64,000 nucleotides of DNA, taken from positions 706,001-770,000 of the forward strand of contig JAUKNK010000059.1 of assembly GCA_030765055.1 (NCBI GenBank), in the 5' to 3' direction. This DNA comes from Mantis religiosa (lineage: Eukaryota; Arthropoda; Insecta; Mantodea; Mantidae). Made by a program: the position numbers and the translations under genes. Under the pieces are notes generated by a model. The model was not told where the DNA came from. It was given only the letters and a program-made list of their open reading frames with translations, and made no database searches. How positions within the stretch are numbered: position 1 is the stretch's first letter; each line of letters begins with the position of its first letter. Shown one piece after another: positions 11,780-23,800 of this stretch.

Positions 11780-12400
11780 AAGCAAGTTTACAGGAGTTAC
11801 TCCTGACAATAAAAGTCATGACCTGGAATTAACGGTACGGTGCCTTATATACCATAAAGTACATACTATAAGGAGCGCTGCTGTCAAACGTTTAATATGA
11901 ACGGTTAAAGATATTATGCATAGACTATTCTCCAGAAGTTCCAATAAATGTCGGAATCTCTTTCCAGGAATCAGTAACACATACAATATTACTTACACTT
12001 TGAAGATTACCATGAGGCTCTTGACGCCGTAACAACGATTTGCTCAATGAATTTCATCCTAAGGTTTCCGGAAGCAGAAGAGAAATGCAAGGAATTAAAT
12101 GTCGGAGACTTAGTAAGAATCTCAGGTATAAATGGTTTCTCGAGAACGTATACACGTATAATTAAAGCGCTGAAATATTTCGTACTGTCAGTGTGAGGTA
12201 TACTGCCCACTTACCTATCCCTTAAAGGACAGTTAGGGAATAGGAATGCAGGGGGGCATTATTGCTTATAGATTATTAAATACACCGTTATCTTATCGAA
12301 AATATGCTGCGTTGAGATAGGAGGAAGTCATCGCTAATAGGCTAGAATTTTCTGCGAAGGAATAGGTAGAAGTCTATGCAGTAGTCTAGATTAAAAATGC
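11780..12400 (+). pseudogene. Decayed DDE integrase with VGDLVRIS C-terminal module (Polinton/Maverick-like)
   Basis: From about 11870 the plus strand reads SAAVKRLI, a stop, then TVKDIMHRLFSRSSNKCRN and GISNTYNITYTLKITM. This resembles the segment around the catalytic glutamate and the YN-T-Y helix of retroviral-type integrases; a lysine stands where E is expected. About 20 codons upstream, PDNKSHD may mark the second aspartate region. A different frame at 12060-12165 gives EEKCKELNVGDLVRISG, the start of the integrase C-terminal domain, and a further frame near 12250 gives GGHYCL, a stop, IIKYT, like the FYE-E module that ends Polinton and some LTR integrases. At least two frameshifts and several stops disable it. 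Polinton is favoured over an LTR element by the VGD-VRIS motif, but this was not tested by a search. Confidence 0.5.
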
Positions 12401-13284
12401 GAAAAGAAGTAAACTTTTAAGAGCAGGGAATCAGTTAAATGAAGGGTATTTTACTGAAAACTAAAAGAAAAAATAACCCAATGGATTAATATTTTATTTT
12501 AATTTAGTATTCTATCCTATCCCAACATTTTATTAAATAAGAATAAATGTGTAGATGGAGGGACACTAACGTAAGGAATCATGAATATTTCAAGGCATGC
12601 GCAAACACTGGGAACAATCTCGCTGGAAAAGTTCGGCTTTAAAATATATTAGCATAGAAAACGTGCTTCTTTTTCACAGTTTTATCAATTTTTTGTTTCA
12701 AAGCTCTACTGTTTTTCGTGTTTTCCTCTTCTGTTCCACTGGTACACGTAAACAAAGCACAGAGTACCCCTGCCTGAGGTGAGATTAGAACCCGCAGCCC
12801 TCTGCAGGTATGTTTAGCAAAATATAGTCTTAACATAATCTAAATTGAAATGTAGCTTAGGAACTGTGACCTGCTTGTGCAGAGTGCGCATAATAATTAT
12901 TATTTGTCACCTATATATAATCCTGATTGATTTATGGGAACCAAAGGAAATTGCTGAAAAAGTGCCTAATTTTCTAAGATATAAATAATAAAATTTCAAT
13001 AATATTAACGTGGCAAGCCAAATTTAAATTTCAGTTATATCACTTTTCTTTTTTTTTCCACGCTTCCTTCGCTCTCACCCTGTTTACCTCTCCCCTTCTT
13101 CATTATTTCTCTCTCTCTCTCTGTCTCTGCAATGCACATATCATGGAAGTATACATGGATAGTTATCTATCCTACTATGTATATAAACATTAATACTGGA
13201 AAACATGATCCTGCCATTGAAGATGTTCGCCGCAACTATGAATGAAATATATGGGGTTAACAGAAACTAGAGTTAGCTCTTGGT
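12401..13284. other. Unassigned sequence with a tRNA-like fragment
   Basis: Around 12770-12800 the minus strand has a B-box-like GCGGGTTCTAATCTC, probably another SINE remnant. A CT dinucleotide tract lies at about 13101-13122. Nothing else was identified. Confidence 0.4.
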
Positions 13285-13380
13285 GGCTCAGTTGGTTTTT
13301 TTTCCTTTTTTTTCTTTTTTTCTTTTTATTTTTTCCCTTTTTTTTCTTTTTATTCTATATTATTTTTTTATTTTTCTTAG
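13285..13380. repeat. T-rich low-complexity tract joined to an A-box-like sequence
   Basis: The sequence ggtggctcagttgg, an A-box-like stretch, runs straight into about 80 bases of T with scattered C and A. It may be a severely truncated SINE or a simple T tract expansion. Confidence 0.6.
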
Positions 13381-14508
13381 GATAGTTCTTTCTTAAATAA
13401 CTTGAGTTTAGAAGTTGCAATTTGTGAACTCCATGCATCTTCCATTTTACCGGAGATGTTAAGAAAGTGCATCTAATGCACCAGCCAGTGATCTATATAA
13501 TTTTTGTTGCAGATATGCAAGATAATTGTATGTGAAGTCGAAGTTTTTTGCCGTGAATTTTAATGTCATCAATTCCCTTATATTTTAATATTTACTTACG
13601 ATTTAATCTATGCAGAATTTAAACAAAGCGCGTTTGGTGCAGGCAGCCAGCTCTCCCTCGGTACCGATAGGAAAGGTCAAAACATGACAGGTGTGACCAA
13701 TCGATATCCAGCGCTTAAGCGCTAGCTGAGATCCATTTTTGGGACGGTGCGAAAGTCTCTCCATTATTCACTATCGCCGAAAAAATAGTATGCAATACAC
13801 ATGCATTAAGTCCATTGCAGAAAGTCAGACTTGGTGAGGTGTTCTAGAACCTGTCATTGTCTGAATAGATGAACCTTCTAGACGTATTTTATCATATTTA
13901 GTTTAAAAGATTAAATTCTTTATCCATATAATGAAAACCGCGGTATTATTAAGTAAAATCACAAAATTATTTTATACAAAACGTTATAATGTAAAATTAG
14001 TTTATGCTGCACATCATAATTCCCATAGACTAAACTGCAGTTCATTGCAACAGTTGCAAAATATATTCCCAAAGAGATTTCTAAACCAAAATGAAAATTT
14101 TAGACTATATAAAGCATTCATGGTTAATCAATGAATCGCTCCTTTCACTCTGAAATGTCAGGAAAAGAACTGGTAAACTTTCCGTAATTAAAGGCTGATG
14201 CACCATATAGGCTTTAAAATTAGTATACCTTATAATACCTTTAAATAATTGTGGCTGCAAATGTTGGTAGCAACATTTCACATTACTCCCAATTTTTCTA
14301 TGTCTGTCTCTGTTGCTTGGCAGCCAGAAGTCAGCCAAAATTACCGCACCACCGCTGCATCGTTTGGCTTTATCGTCAAGTGATAAGTAGACAAAGTGTA
14401 CTATATTAAACGACATGTCAGCATGACAGATGTCCCTTACCGCTTATGGGTGGCTTAGCGACAGTAGCAGCTACTATGCTCTACGAGGCACGTCCTCAAT
14501 GTGTACCT
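13381..14508. other. Unassigned sequence
   Basis: Only short chance open frames (for example 13931-14134 plus and 14105-14416 minus), none with recognisable features. Confidence 0.5.
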
Positions 14509-14520
14509 CAGCACCTCAAC

Positions 14521-15057
14521 CGAGCGGGATGGCTGAGGCGGTTTCGTCTGTGGCACACACTCGGGAGACCCGGGTTCGATTCCTGTGGCCGGCTACCTCG
14601 GGGTTTTCCCGGGTCGCCAAGTGAATGTTGCTTAGGTTAATTACATCCCCCGAATTTCCTGAACCTCCATTTCATCTCCATTGTTATTTCACATCATCTC
14701 TCCTCTGAAGGTATCTTCCATAGTAAAAATGTCGGCGGATGTCTCGGTGCTATATGGCACGATGATATGCTCCTTGGAAACACTTACTCCTTCTGAGGAC
14801 GATCTCCAAGTCTCCGGGCCGGTCTAGTAGGTCGTTTCCGTACCACGGTGTTTGGGATGCAGGCTGTACGTACCTGCCAGGAAACTTCCAACTTGTAAAT
14901 TGTATGGACCCTGCACTCTGCACAGTGGTGACTCCTTGTGATAGCCGCCTTTTCTCTCCTCTCCCCCCATTCTTCCGGCGGTAACCCCCTTGGGGCATAG
15001 GTACAACAGACGGAGACTGGAACTCTGTGCCGAGCCCCTCCGTGATATAATCCAATC
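14521..15057 (+). mobile_element. Long tRNA-derived SINE, family B, copy 2
   Basis: The head has an A box (GGGATGGCTGAGGCGG) and a B box (CCGGGTTCGATTCCTG) with class II tRNA-like spacing, followed by a body of about 460 bp and the tail ataatccaatccag. Flanks cagcacctcaac (14509-14520) and cagcacaaacaac (15058-15070) look like a decayed duplication. The body aligns with the copy at 2949. The three minus-strand open frames over the body are in this SINE and are not genes. Confidence 0.88.
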
Positions 15058-15070
15058 CAGCACAAACAAC

Positions 15071-16030
15071 AAGACCTCACAAGCCTGAGTGCCTAGCGTT
15101 ATCTTCTTAAGATAATACAAATAAATAGGTTAATGGGTAAACAAACAGCTGTTTTATGGATCCATTATCGCATTTTTTCCCGTCGTTTTGCTTACAATAC
15201 AGAGAGAAGCCGTTGGGTGTGATATTTGAGGGCGGTTTCTGATTGTATTATTAGCAATTTTTATATGTTCCAGTAATACATTAGGAGGTGAGGACCTATA
15301 AACGTCAGTTAAGTTTGCTTTATTAAATATATCCTATGGAGGTTTATGGATCTCAAAGCTACTGATGAGAAAATCGAATTTTCCGTATGAATCATTCCTG
15401 TGAATTTTGTTGTTCCAAATTTATCAATGATCTCTTTTAGTGTGATGGAATCCTTACGTAAATAATAGCTAAGATCTAGTTTGCTTTATTTTCAAAAACT
15501 TGAGGCTGGAATTAGAATTCACATATTTTTATACATGATATTTTAAATTTTGTGTAGAGTAACTACGTCACTAAGTCAAAAGTCACTGTCTCTGTTTTAG
15601 AATCTTTTAAAATCAAGATATTTTGAAAAATTTTGTTTGTAAAAAATGAATTCTATTGATGTTCTCAGCCCTTGTGAGATTCACCTTAGAATTAAAAGTT
15701 ACGTGCAAACCATAAGGCCAACACAGAGAATGAAAACAAATTAAAATCGCCAAACAGCCCGATTAATAAGTAAACCAACTCAAGTACCCACGTGTAATTT
15801 CAGAAGAATGGGGGTAGCTGGTGATTTGCGGTGCTCCACTGTCCAGGTCCAATGAGCTAGCAATTGTGAAGCGCTGTTGTTTGCCACGGATTCCAAAGAC
15901 GTTGTTAAAGGACTAGTAGAGTTACCGTGGTCGAGGATGGCACAGTCTTCACCATAATGTCCTCACTACCTAACAACACGGCGTTTAGTATCAAGTATCA
16001 CCCCTCACTAGTTCAGCTCATTCAGCATAT
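15071..16030. other. Unassigned sequence
   Basis: AT-rich with no recognised feature until a GC-richer stretch at about 15780-16030, which could be the 3' end of a retroelement (see the next entry). Confidence 0.4.
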
Positions 16031-16031
16031 C

Positions 16032-16065
16032 CTGAAGACGGTAACAATGTATGCTCCCGAAACGT
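16032..16065 (+). other. Hammerhead-like core in a retroelement tail
   Basis: CTGAAGA at 16032-16038, a variable stretch with a possible short GG/CC pairing, then GAAAC at 16059-16063. CUGANGA...GAAA is the hammerhead ribozyme core, known from the terminal repeats of Penelope-like elements and some other retroelements. The pairing here is weak, so this may be a relic or coincidence. Confidence 0.3.
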
Positions 16066-16139
16066 CAGTACATCACCACATCTACACCTGACTTGAAGCC
16101 CGAGAAAACTTGGAATATCCTTCAAAATTGATTACTAAT

Positions 16140-17480
16140 AATTCTACGGGCAAGCTAATCCATCCGCTCAGGCTTTCCTGCAGCATTGCGATATTCCGAA
16201 GCTATTATAAAATTATTATAATGTGAGTTTCGTACGTACCCCTTTTTGTAGCGTGATTTAGCACTCTTAAAAAATAATCATTAAATGTTGGGTCACAACA
16301 CTTTTCAAACAACCTGGATCCATGATATGTTTTACAATTGGTCCAACCTAAAAAATTTAGGGCTACTCTTTCTAGATCATTGTTGCGGAATTTAATTATT
16401 GGACTTTCTGTGTCGCCTTATATCTCTAAGATTTTATTGCTCGTAATCGCAAGTTGAACGAGGACATTGTTTTTCAAAAGCTTGTTTATGTGCATAAGTT
16501 ATTGCGAGATGTAGGTGCAATTTTTTTTTATATTTTACTTTCCTTCTTCTTCTTGTTTTCCCTTGCCGTTCTTCATTCTTACGTTTTTTTCCGACGTGAT
16601 CCCTTTTCCATCTTAGTACTTCGAAGTACTTTCATTTTACCCTTTCCTTTTCCGCTTCTCCAAACGTACCTTTACTTTTATGCAGTTACATAATAGTGGT
16701 ATACCAACCTGGAATGTCTGAGTATGACTGTAAATGTAACTGCATAACTACGAAAATTTTCAATCTTCCACTCTTGGTACTTTGGTACATTATCTCGTAG
16801 AACCTGTGTTTTAACATCTCTTATAAACTCTATTCCACATTCGGCATCTTAAGTTGAATTTGCGTAACACTGCAGACTTTTCAAGCGTCACTTAATTTTT
16901 TAAATAAAAATGTTTCCTCCTATTCATGTATTAGCATAGGAAAATTGTAAAAGAAACCGTATTATTTTAATAAGGAATGTATTAATAAAAAGAAGCCTTA
17001 TATATTCATACTAAAGAAAGCACCATATCAACTTCCTTTCCTTTTACTGTGGGTGTAACAATTAGGGATTTAAAAACAAAAAAAGCAAATAAAATGAGTT
17101 TACTACTACTACTTTACTACTTGCTACAAAAGATAGGACGATTGAGACCAATAAGATAAAGTTTGCTTATGAGTTGTCATGCCTTATAAATTAAATTTTG
17201 ATTGGAAGTTTAAGGTGGAAAATGCATAGTACTGGTCGTGCTACTATATAATATGATAAGCTCTTAGGATTTGTCATGATGCTCTTTATTTAAGTTATTA
17301 CACGTTTTAGTTGAAAGTATAAATTGATAACTGCTTAGAAGTTACCTCGCTGCTCCGTAATATGGATTATATTATGTCCATTCTGTATAGTTTCCTATTC
17401 TGCTTAACCAGAGTCACTGGGTTTCGACGGGCGCCATCTTGGAATCTGTATTATGGTCTGAGTATTGGAGTTGGTGTTGC
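16140..17480. other. Unassigned AT-rich sequence
   Basis: No coding or mobile-element features recognised. The T-rich plus-strand open frame at 16454-16693 is low complexity. Confidence 0.5.
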
Positions 17481-17486
17481 CTCGAC

Positions 17487-17487
<1 letters not shown>

Positions 17488-17532
<45 letters not shown>

Positions 17533-17562
17533 TGTGTTTGTGTGTGTGCGTGTGTGCGTGTG
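17488..17562. repeat. (TG)n microsatellite
   Basis: A nearly pure TG run, interrupted towards its right end by TTTG and GCG variants. Confidence 0.97.
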
Positions 17563-17639
17563 TTAATAAGGGAGAAGCTCAATAACATATTATTTATTTG
17601 AAGCTTTACTAATTTGTGATCAAGCCGCACTGTGTTTAG

Positions 17640-18800
17640 TTCCTAGCTAAAGCAGATATTATACATCTTTTAAGAATAATTGGAAAACTAGAAATAAAAA
17701 TAAAAGTGGCAGATAATGACGATGATGGCACAATGGCATTTTAATCATTTGTCATATAATATTTTAATTGCTGTTAAGAGCTGTAACATTCTTTATCAAT
17801 GATTTAGATCACACTGCAGAGTAAGGTTAACAGAACCCAATTCTTCAAAATACTTAGCATTGCAATTTTAAGAAAAAGTTTATAAAGTTCATATCAGAAA
17901 TCTCGCTCAAAGATTTTAATTTAAGCTGTAAACACAGATCCTGCCAATTATAAACAAACAAATTCTACAGAAATCTAAGAGAATTGAATTCTGTACAAAT
18001 CTATCGTCTCAGTTTTGTTATATCTGAAATCACACTTTTGCAGTAATTTAAACTGGGTATTACTTATCCCACATGGACTCATATATGATTCAAATATTTT
18101 AAATTTAAAACTATTAACAAAAAACTAACATACCCATTCAACTGCCTAAAATAACTTCACTTTTCATAAAAGTTTAGAACATGTTAGTCACAGTATTCCT
18201 CAAAGTGTTTGATAAATTTTCCACTGATATAAAATGAAAGTCAAAGTTTAAGAAATATTTGATATGACACATTAAATTGCGGTATACCTGGGAATGAAAG
18301 CATTTTGCTACATTACTTATGTTTCTGAAGATCACTGCAGATCACCAAAATAAGAAATACACGCAATATGCAATAATCCAGCACTTTCGATTTCTGCCCT
18401 CGTATTCCTTCCTGGAGGCTTGAGATGATTACCCCTGAAATGCAAAGAACAGAAAACCTCATTATTGCAATAACGAAGTAACAAGGTTAATGAAAATAAT
18501 GCCTTTGTATGTAAAACATCCTTGATCCACCATAAAGTGCTACATTTAGCTAAAGAATTTAACTACACATGAATATGTATGAAGGCACAATTCAGGTTAC
18601 GTCATGATATTAATTTTCGGTATTTAGCTACATGCTAAATCTTACTTACTAATAAGTCTATGTGAAAATTCATTCTAGTTTTTCTTGCTGCCCATACATC
18701 CTCGCAGGCCTTTCAAGTATTTACAATTTCTCAAATCGATGAACATTTTATTCAGACTTAATTTCGCTTAGCTTCGATTGCTTTAAAGCCTTCAAATTCC
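17640..18800 (-). repeat. Inverted copy of the 47.95-49.8 kb block
   Basis: The reverse complement aligns by eye along its whole length with the plus strand at about 47950-49790. It shares runs such as TTTTAAATTTAAAATATTTG and TCAGTGGAAAATTTA in the same order, with two extra stretches in the right-hand copy. No frame is consistently open in both, so it is probably non-coding. It includes one block (gcagcaag...aagtaagat) that also belongs to the tandem array. Confidence 0.8.
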
Positions 18801-19139
18801 ATTAAAAATGTACAGGATAGTAATCTTAGTGTCTTATTCATATAGTACATTGAGATACAACAAGGTACAAAATAGTTAAGTAATATTACGGAAATTAATT
18901 TAAAAGCAGTAAAATAATGTAATAATTATTAAATTTTGAACTAATCAGAAGTTATTTTTAAATTAGCTAGTATGCCACATGGCAATCGAAATAATTATAT
19001 TGGAGACATCGAAGAATATTCGCATCCGGTTGACAGCGTACATGCAGCGCTCGAAATGTACCTTTCACACCGCCCGTTTCGCGTAACTTTATACGGAACC
19101 AGAACTTCCAATCTCACATGACAGAGCCTGGACAAAGCT

Positions 19140-20800
19140 GAATATATCGAGAACCACTTAGCAATTTGTGTCGCGGATTTCAATTTGTGGCCACTAATTA
19201 ATGAATTGTTTTTTGTAATGTGTTTTGAAAGATGCATTGACTTGCATTAAGGTAACATTAAATATGTACCTTCAAAAGTACCACATCAGCTGTATCCTCT
19301 TTCAGATTAAATTTTATCGTTTCCCTCAGACTCGGATTAAAAAAGAAAGAAAAGAAAAACAGAAATGCAACTTGCTATGTTACATCGATGTTCGCGTATC
19401 TCACTCTCGAAGCTCGCACTTGGAGTGCTTCATGCGTTGTTTACTCTCAATTGCTCACGCTAGATGGCATTGGGCACGACGTAAATTAAAGACCCAAAAT
19501 TGTCAACACAAATATTTCAAACCGCTGTGTGTCATTCAAAATAATTTTAGCCAATAACATATATTTAGATCAAAATGTGATATACTCTGTCTAGTATTGC
19601 ATACTACAGCCTCTCAATGATATTAGCAGATTAGGTTGGACTGTATCTGAGGTTATTCGAGGATGTGAACAAAACCTAAAATTACCTAATTAATTGTATC
19701 TTGATTATGACGAGTTCTGAAAGCTTGAAATGTCATTACAGCTTAACAACTTGAAAGTAAATCCGAAATGTAAATTGTTGGATTTCTGGAACTCGAGAGG
19801 AGGGCATTTGAGCAGCAAAAAAAAAGTGAATCCATTTTCACAAAGAACTATTGCTAAGTAGGACGTATATATGTAATAAATAAATAAAACAAGGAATACC
19901 ACATCTTGACATAATCTGAGTTTTATCTGCATTGCATATTCGTTTATCTTTCAAACCCTTTTGATTAATGCTGCATTTACTCGTGAAATGTGTGGTAAGA
20001 AGCTGCAGTAGGAAACGGCATTACTTACCAACTACCTTTACAAACCGTACCATATAATTATTGCCGCCATAATAGTGTTTTTATAAGGTGTCATCATCTC
20101 GAGCTAGCAAGGATAGTTTTTATACTTTAACTGTGTACATTTATTGCATACATTTTCGGAATGAAGGTTAATTCTGAGAATATTCCCAGAAAACTAACGA
20201 CACACATTTCATTTGTTATCGAAGTATCTTAAACATGCGGTATATGCTAAAAGCTGTTAGAACCGTTTTGAAAATCTAAGACCCCCGGAAGATGTATCAA
20301 AGTGTATTCGGAGTTGGTGTAATGCAATAGGAAATCTTTGTGTCTTATCACTGGAAGATAGAGAACTTTTTCAAGAAAAGGTTCATAAAGTTTCAAAACT
20401 CGCATTTGCAGTGAAATTTCGGTATCAAATTGTGATATGGAATGCAATACTTCGGTCCGCTTAAGAGAAAAAGGAAGTAAATAAATATAAATAGCGTATC
20501 AGTCATTCCCAAAGTGCCGTTACCTGCAAACTCTAAGTAGCTAGCCCCATTAGGATATGATGAACCTTCTTCTCAAAATGCTAAACTGAGTTTGGTGTGT
20601 TAGTGTAAACCGCCTGTTGTTGTTAAGTATATTACATAAAGCTAATGTAACATTTTGTTATCTATGCAGAAGTTCGCTTATGTACAAAGCAAAGCAAGTA
20701 GAATAAAGAGATTGTATACGTAAGGTGGTTTATCTCTATATGATTCTATTATAAAGGCGATAATGAGTTCAACTTGACGAACACTTTAAAAAGGCGCAGT
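19140..20800 (+). repeat. Tandem-array unit 0 (partial)
   Basis: The leftmost plus-oriented array segment. Its recurring blocks, in order, are: ttcaatttgtggcca (19180), ctcgaagctcgcacttgg with agatggcattgggc (19398-19475), gagcagcaaaaa (19805), gttagaaccgttttgaaaat (20250) and aaactgagtttggtgtgttag (20580). All recur in the same order at 23.1-24.4 kb and 52.8-54.1 kb. Divergence is substantial, with many small indels. Confidence 0.85.
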
Positions 20801-23800
20801 ACGGGGACGATTACTCAACTCGTGTTGCAATGCCATTTGCTATTTATTTAGTGGCTTACTCCTTCAAGAACTGGTTACTGCTAATGCACCATGCAAACAA
20901 TTTTCCCGCGCTGCATCGATTAAAATGTAATACATGTATTCTTTGCCGAAACGATCTAGTAGATAAAATAGCCGTCCAATTATAGAGCAAGTTTTCTCAT
21001 ACCCGTCATGTGCTCTACATAGCTAATGCACAAATACTGTATACCTAAAAACAGCAAATAATTGCTAATAACTTAGCAGAAAGCAGGGCAAGACATTTAG
21101 TCGCTGGTGTATCGGTACACGCAACACCCTAGGTCCTGTAATTACGGCCTCAAAACCTGCTGAAGAACGTTGGTCCATTCCAAGCATAAATACTTAGCAC
21201 GTCTTCTTCTAAATGAAGTAAATCTCGTGGGCCGGTGTTCTAGATGTGCGTCATATAAAATAACTACAATCCTGATACAGGGCTTCTGAGCAAAATTAAG
21301 TGATCCTGAACGTAAAATATAGGCGAAGCTGCAAAGCACAGCAGTGCAAGTTTGTCCATAAACAAATAGGTGATTTCTCAGTTTAAGATGAAACCTGAAA
21401 TATTCTTAAGAGCAGCAGGTCGTTTCACATAATACTTTGGGCACTGACGCCCTTTGTGCATTTCAAATTTCCCGGCGAGTGTTGGAATGAATACACCACG
21501 AGGCAGAGGGGATATGGGGTTTTATTGCACTCGATCGATTGCAGAGATTGGCCGCCAAAAGATGGCAGAGGCTTGCTTTTGTTGAAGCTGTCGTGAAGCT
21601 GTCTTTATAATAAATGACAGTTATAAACAAAAAAGTTCTTAAGTTTGTTGCCGTATTTGACGCATTTCACATATACCGTACCATTTACTCACTCCCCTTA
21701 TTGATCTTGCATACTGAAAATACAATTCAGAACGTACAAGAGCAGCATGGGGACGAACATTGATCCGGTTTAGTAAATATAAGCGGGCCATCGTTCTCAA
21801 ACTGTATATTAACACGCATTTTTATTCAGCAATTTTTGGAGAGGGCTTCTCAATAGAGAAGTTCTCTATATATTTTACCGCATTTCAGTGGCCAATGAAT
21901 GACTCCGTGTTAAGTAGAAATCATTTACATAGCCAACTCTAACAGTTGTATGCTCTAGAATTGGGAGATCATTTTAGTTAAACCCTCTTTTGTGTGGAAA
22001 TCCTAAAAATATTGACCTGAGACATTTCTGAGGATTTAGTGTATCCCTTAGGAATTCTCCTAGCCGATATTAATTTGTGGCTTGTAGAACGTATTCTGGC
22101 TTACGGAAATGTGATTTGTGTTGCATACTTGAAAGATACTGAGCCGCAATACCAACTTTGGTATTTAACTGACTATTCGTTTTTGAGTAATAATTTTCTA
22201 AGGGACGTCGGCACAATCACACGGACATTTCCTTGAAACGACTGATAAAGTCTGAAACCCCGTATTTGAGATGAAATTTCTGTAGCAAGTATTTATGTGG
22301 AATGCAATACTTCCGCTACATTAGGGAAAAAGGGAATTAAAATACTTTTTTTAAACAAAGTTCGTGATTTCCCATTCCGAAATCCAACCCACATTCTTTC
22401 ACATAGCAAATAAGTACACTACGGCGTCAGCGTCTTCGTTTTCCTGTACTTAAGTTGTACAACATATACGCACTTTGCTGGAAGGTTACTGGTAAACTTA
22501 CTATAACGTTAAGCATTTGCAAATGCCACTTCGGAATTAGAAGAGCAGTGAACGAAGTTATGTAATAAATTGTGGCAATAAAACTGCTGCTACATTTCAA
22601 ATTTCGCGCTGATGGACTGATTGGTGTTTACCAAGAAGTTGTAGGGCTGTCTTGCATTGTATCGATTTGCTGAGTACGATATGTGCCTTGCTCGGGATTG
22701 TGCCTGCCAAAAGATGGCAGCACAATACTCCTAAAAGTAAATGTAAGTTCCCACCTGTTTGTCACTACCTATGCGGATATTAAGTAAATTGGTGTACAGA
22801 ACTTGGATATGGAACTTGTAAACTTTCACCAATAGAGTCGTCATTAAGGACTACCAAACGATATTGATGTTGAAGCTATCTCGCAAAACAAACGATTGGA
22901 GCGCTGTATGTGCTCAATGTTGTAAGTACTGGGTAACGCTGCCATTCAAGGCTGCCAACATTAGACGCATTGTAATGTATAGTAAATAGTTTTTTACAAT
23001 ATCCTCGTTAATTAAAATAGTGACATATTCTATCGCTTTAGTACATATAAATACATTTAGGTATTAGTAGGTTAGTTATGTGGTAAGTTAGTTCACTGTA
23101 CATCACAAAAACACTATCGATGGCACTGTGTCTGTTTGAGATGAAATTTGAAAGTAGGATATAAAACCTGTGAAAATCTAGAAGAGCAACTTCCCATGCC
23201 GCATCGATGTACCCGTATCTCACTCTCGAACCTCGGACTTGGGGCGCTTCCTGCGTTATTTACCCTCAAATGCTCACACTAGATGGCACTGGGCACGAAG
23301 TACGTTAAAAACCCAGAATTGTAAACACTAATATTTCAAAGCGCTCTATGTTATTGTAAATAATTTTAAAAAATAACTCATATTTAAATCAAAATGTGAT
23401 ATGTCCTAACACGTTTTGCATTCAACATCCTTTCAATAATATAAGCAGACTATGATGGACTATAGTTGAGATTATTCGGGAAGGCGGATAAAACCTGAAA
23501 TTGACTAATTGTACCTTATTTGTGACGCAACTTCAAAGCTGGAATTTCTATTTCGGCATTAGCAAAACGAAAGTTAACCTGTAAGGCAAATACTTGGACT
23601 TCTGCAACTCGCTAAGAGGGCATATGAGCAGCAAGAAAAAGTGAATCCATTTTCACTAAGACCTGTAGATAAGCAGAATGTATATATGTAATAAAGGCCT
23701 AGAAACGGGAAAATCATATTATGACATAACTTGGAGTTCATCACCATGACATATCCATTTATCTTACAAACTCTTTTGATTAATGCAGCAATTAGAGGCG

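Noticed and set aside
14521..14592. Possible functional tRNA gene
   Set aside because: Good A and B boxes, but no cloverleaf closing at the acceptor stem, and the sequence continues into a SINE body found elsewhere.
16454..16693. 79-codon hydrophobic plus-strand frame
   Set aside because: T-rich sequence gives Phe/Leu-rich chance frames; no other support.
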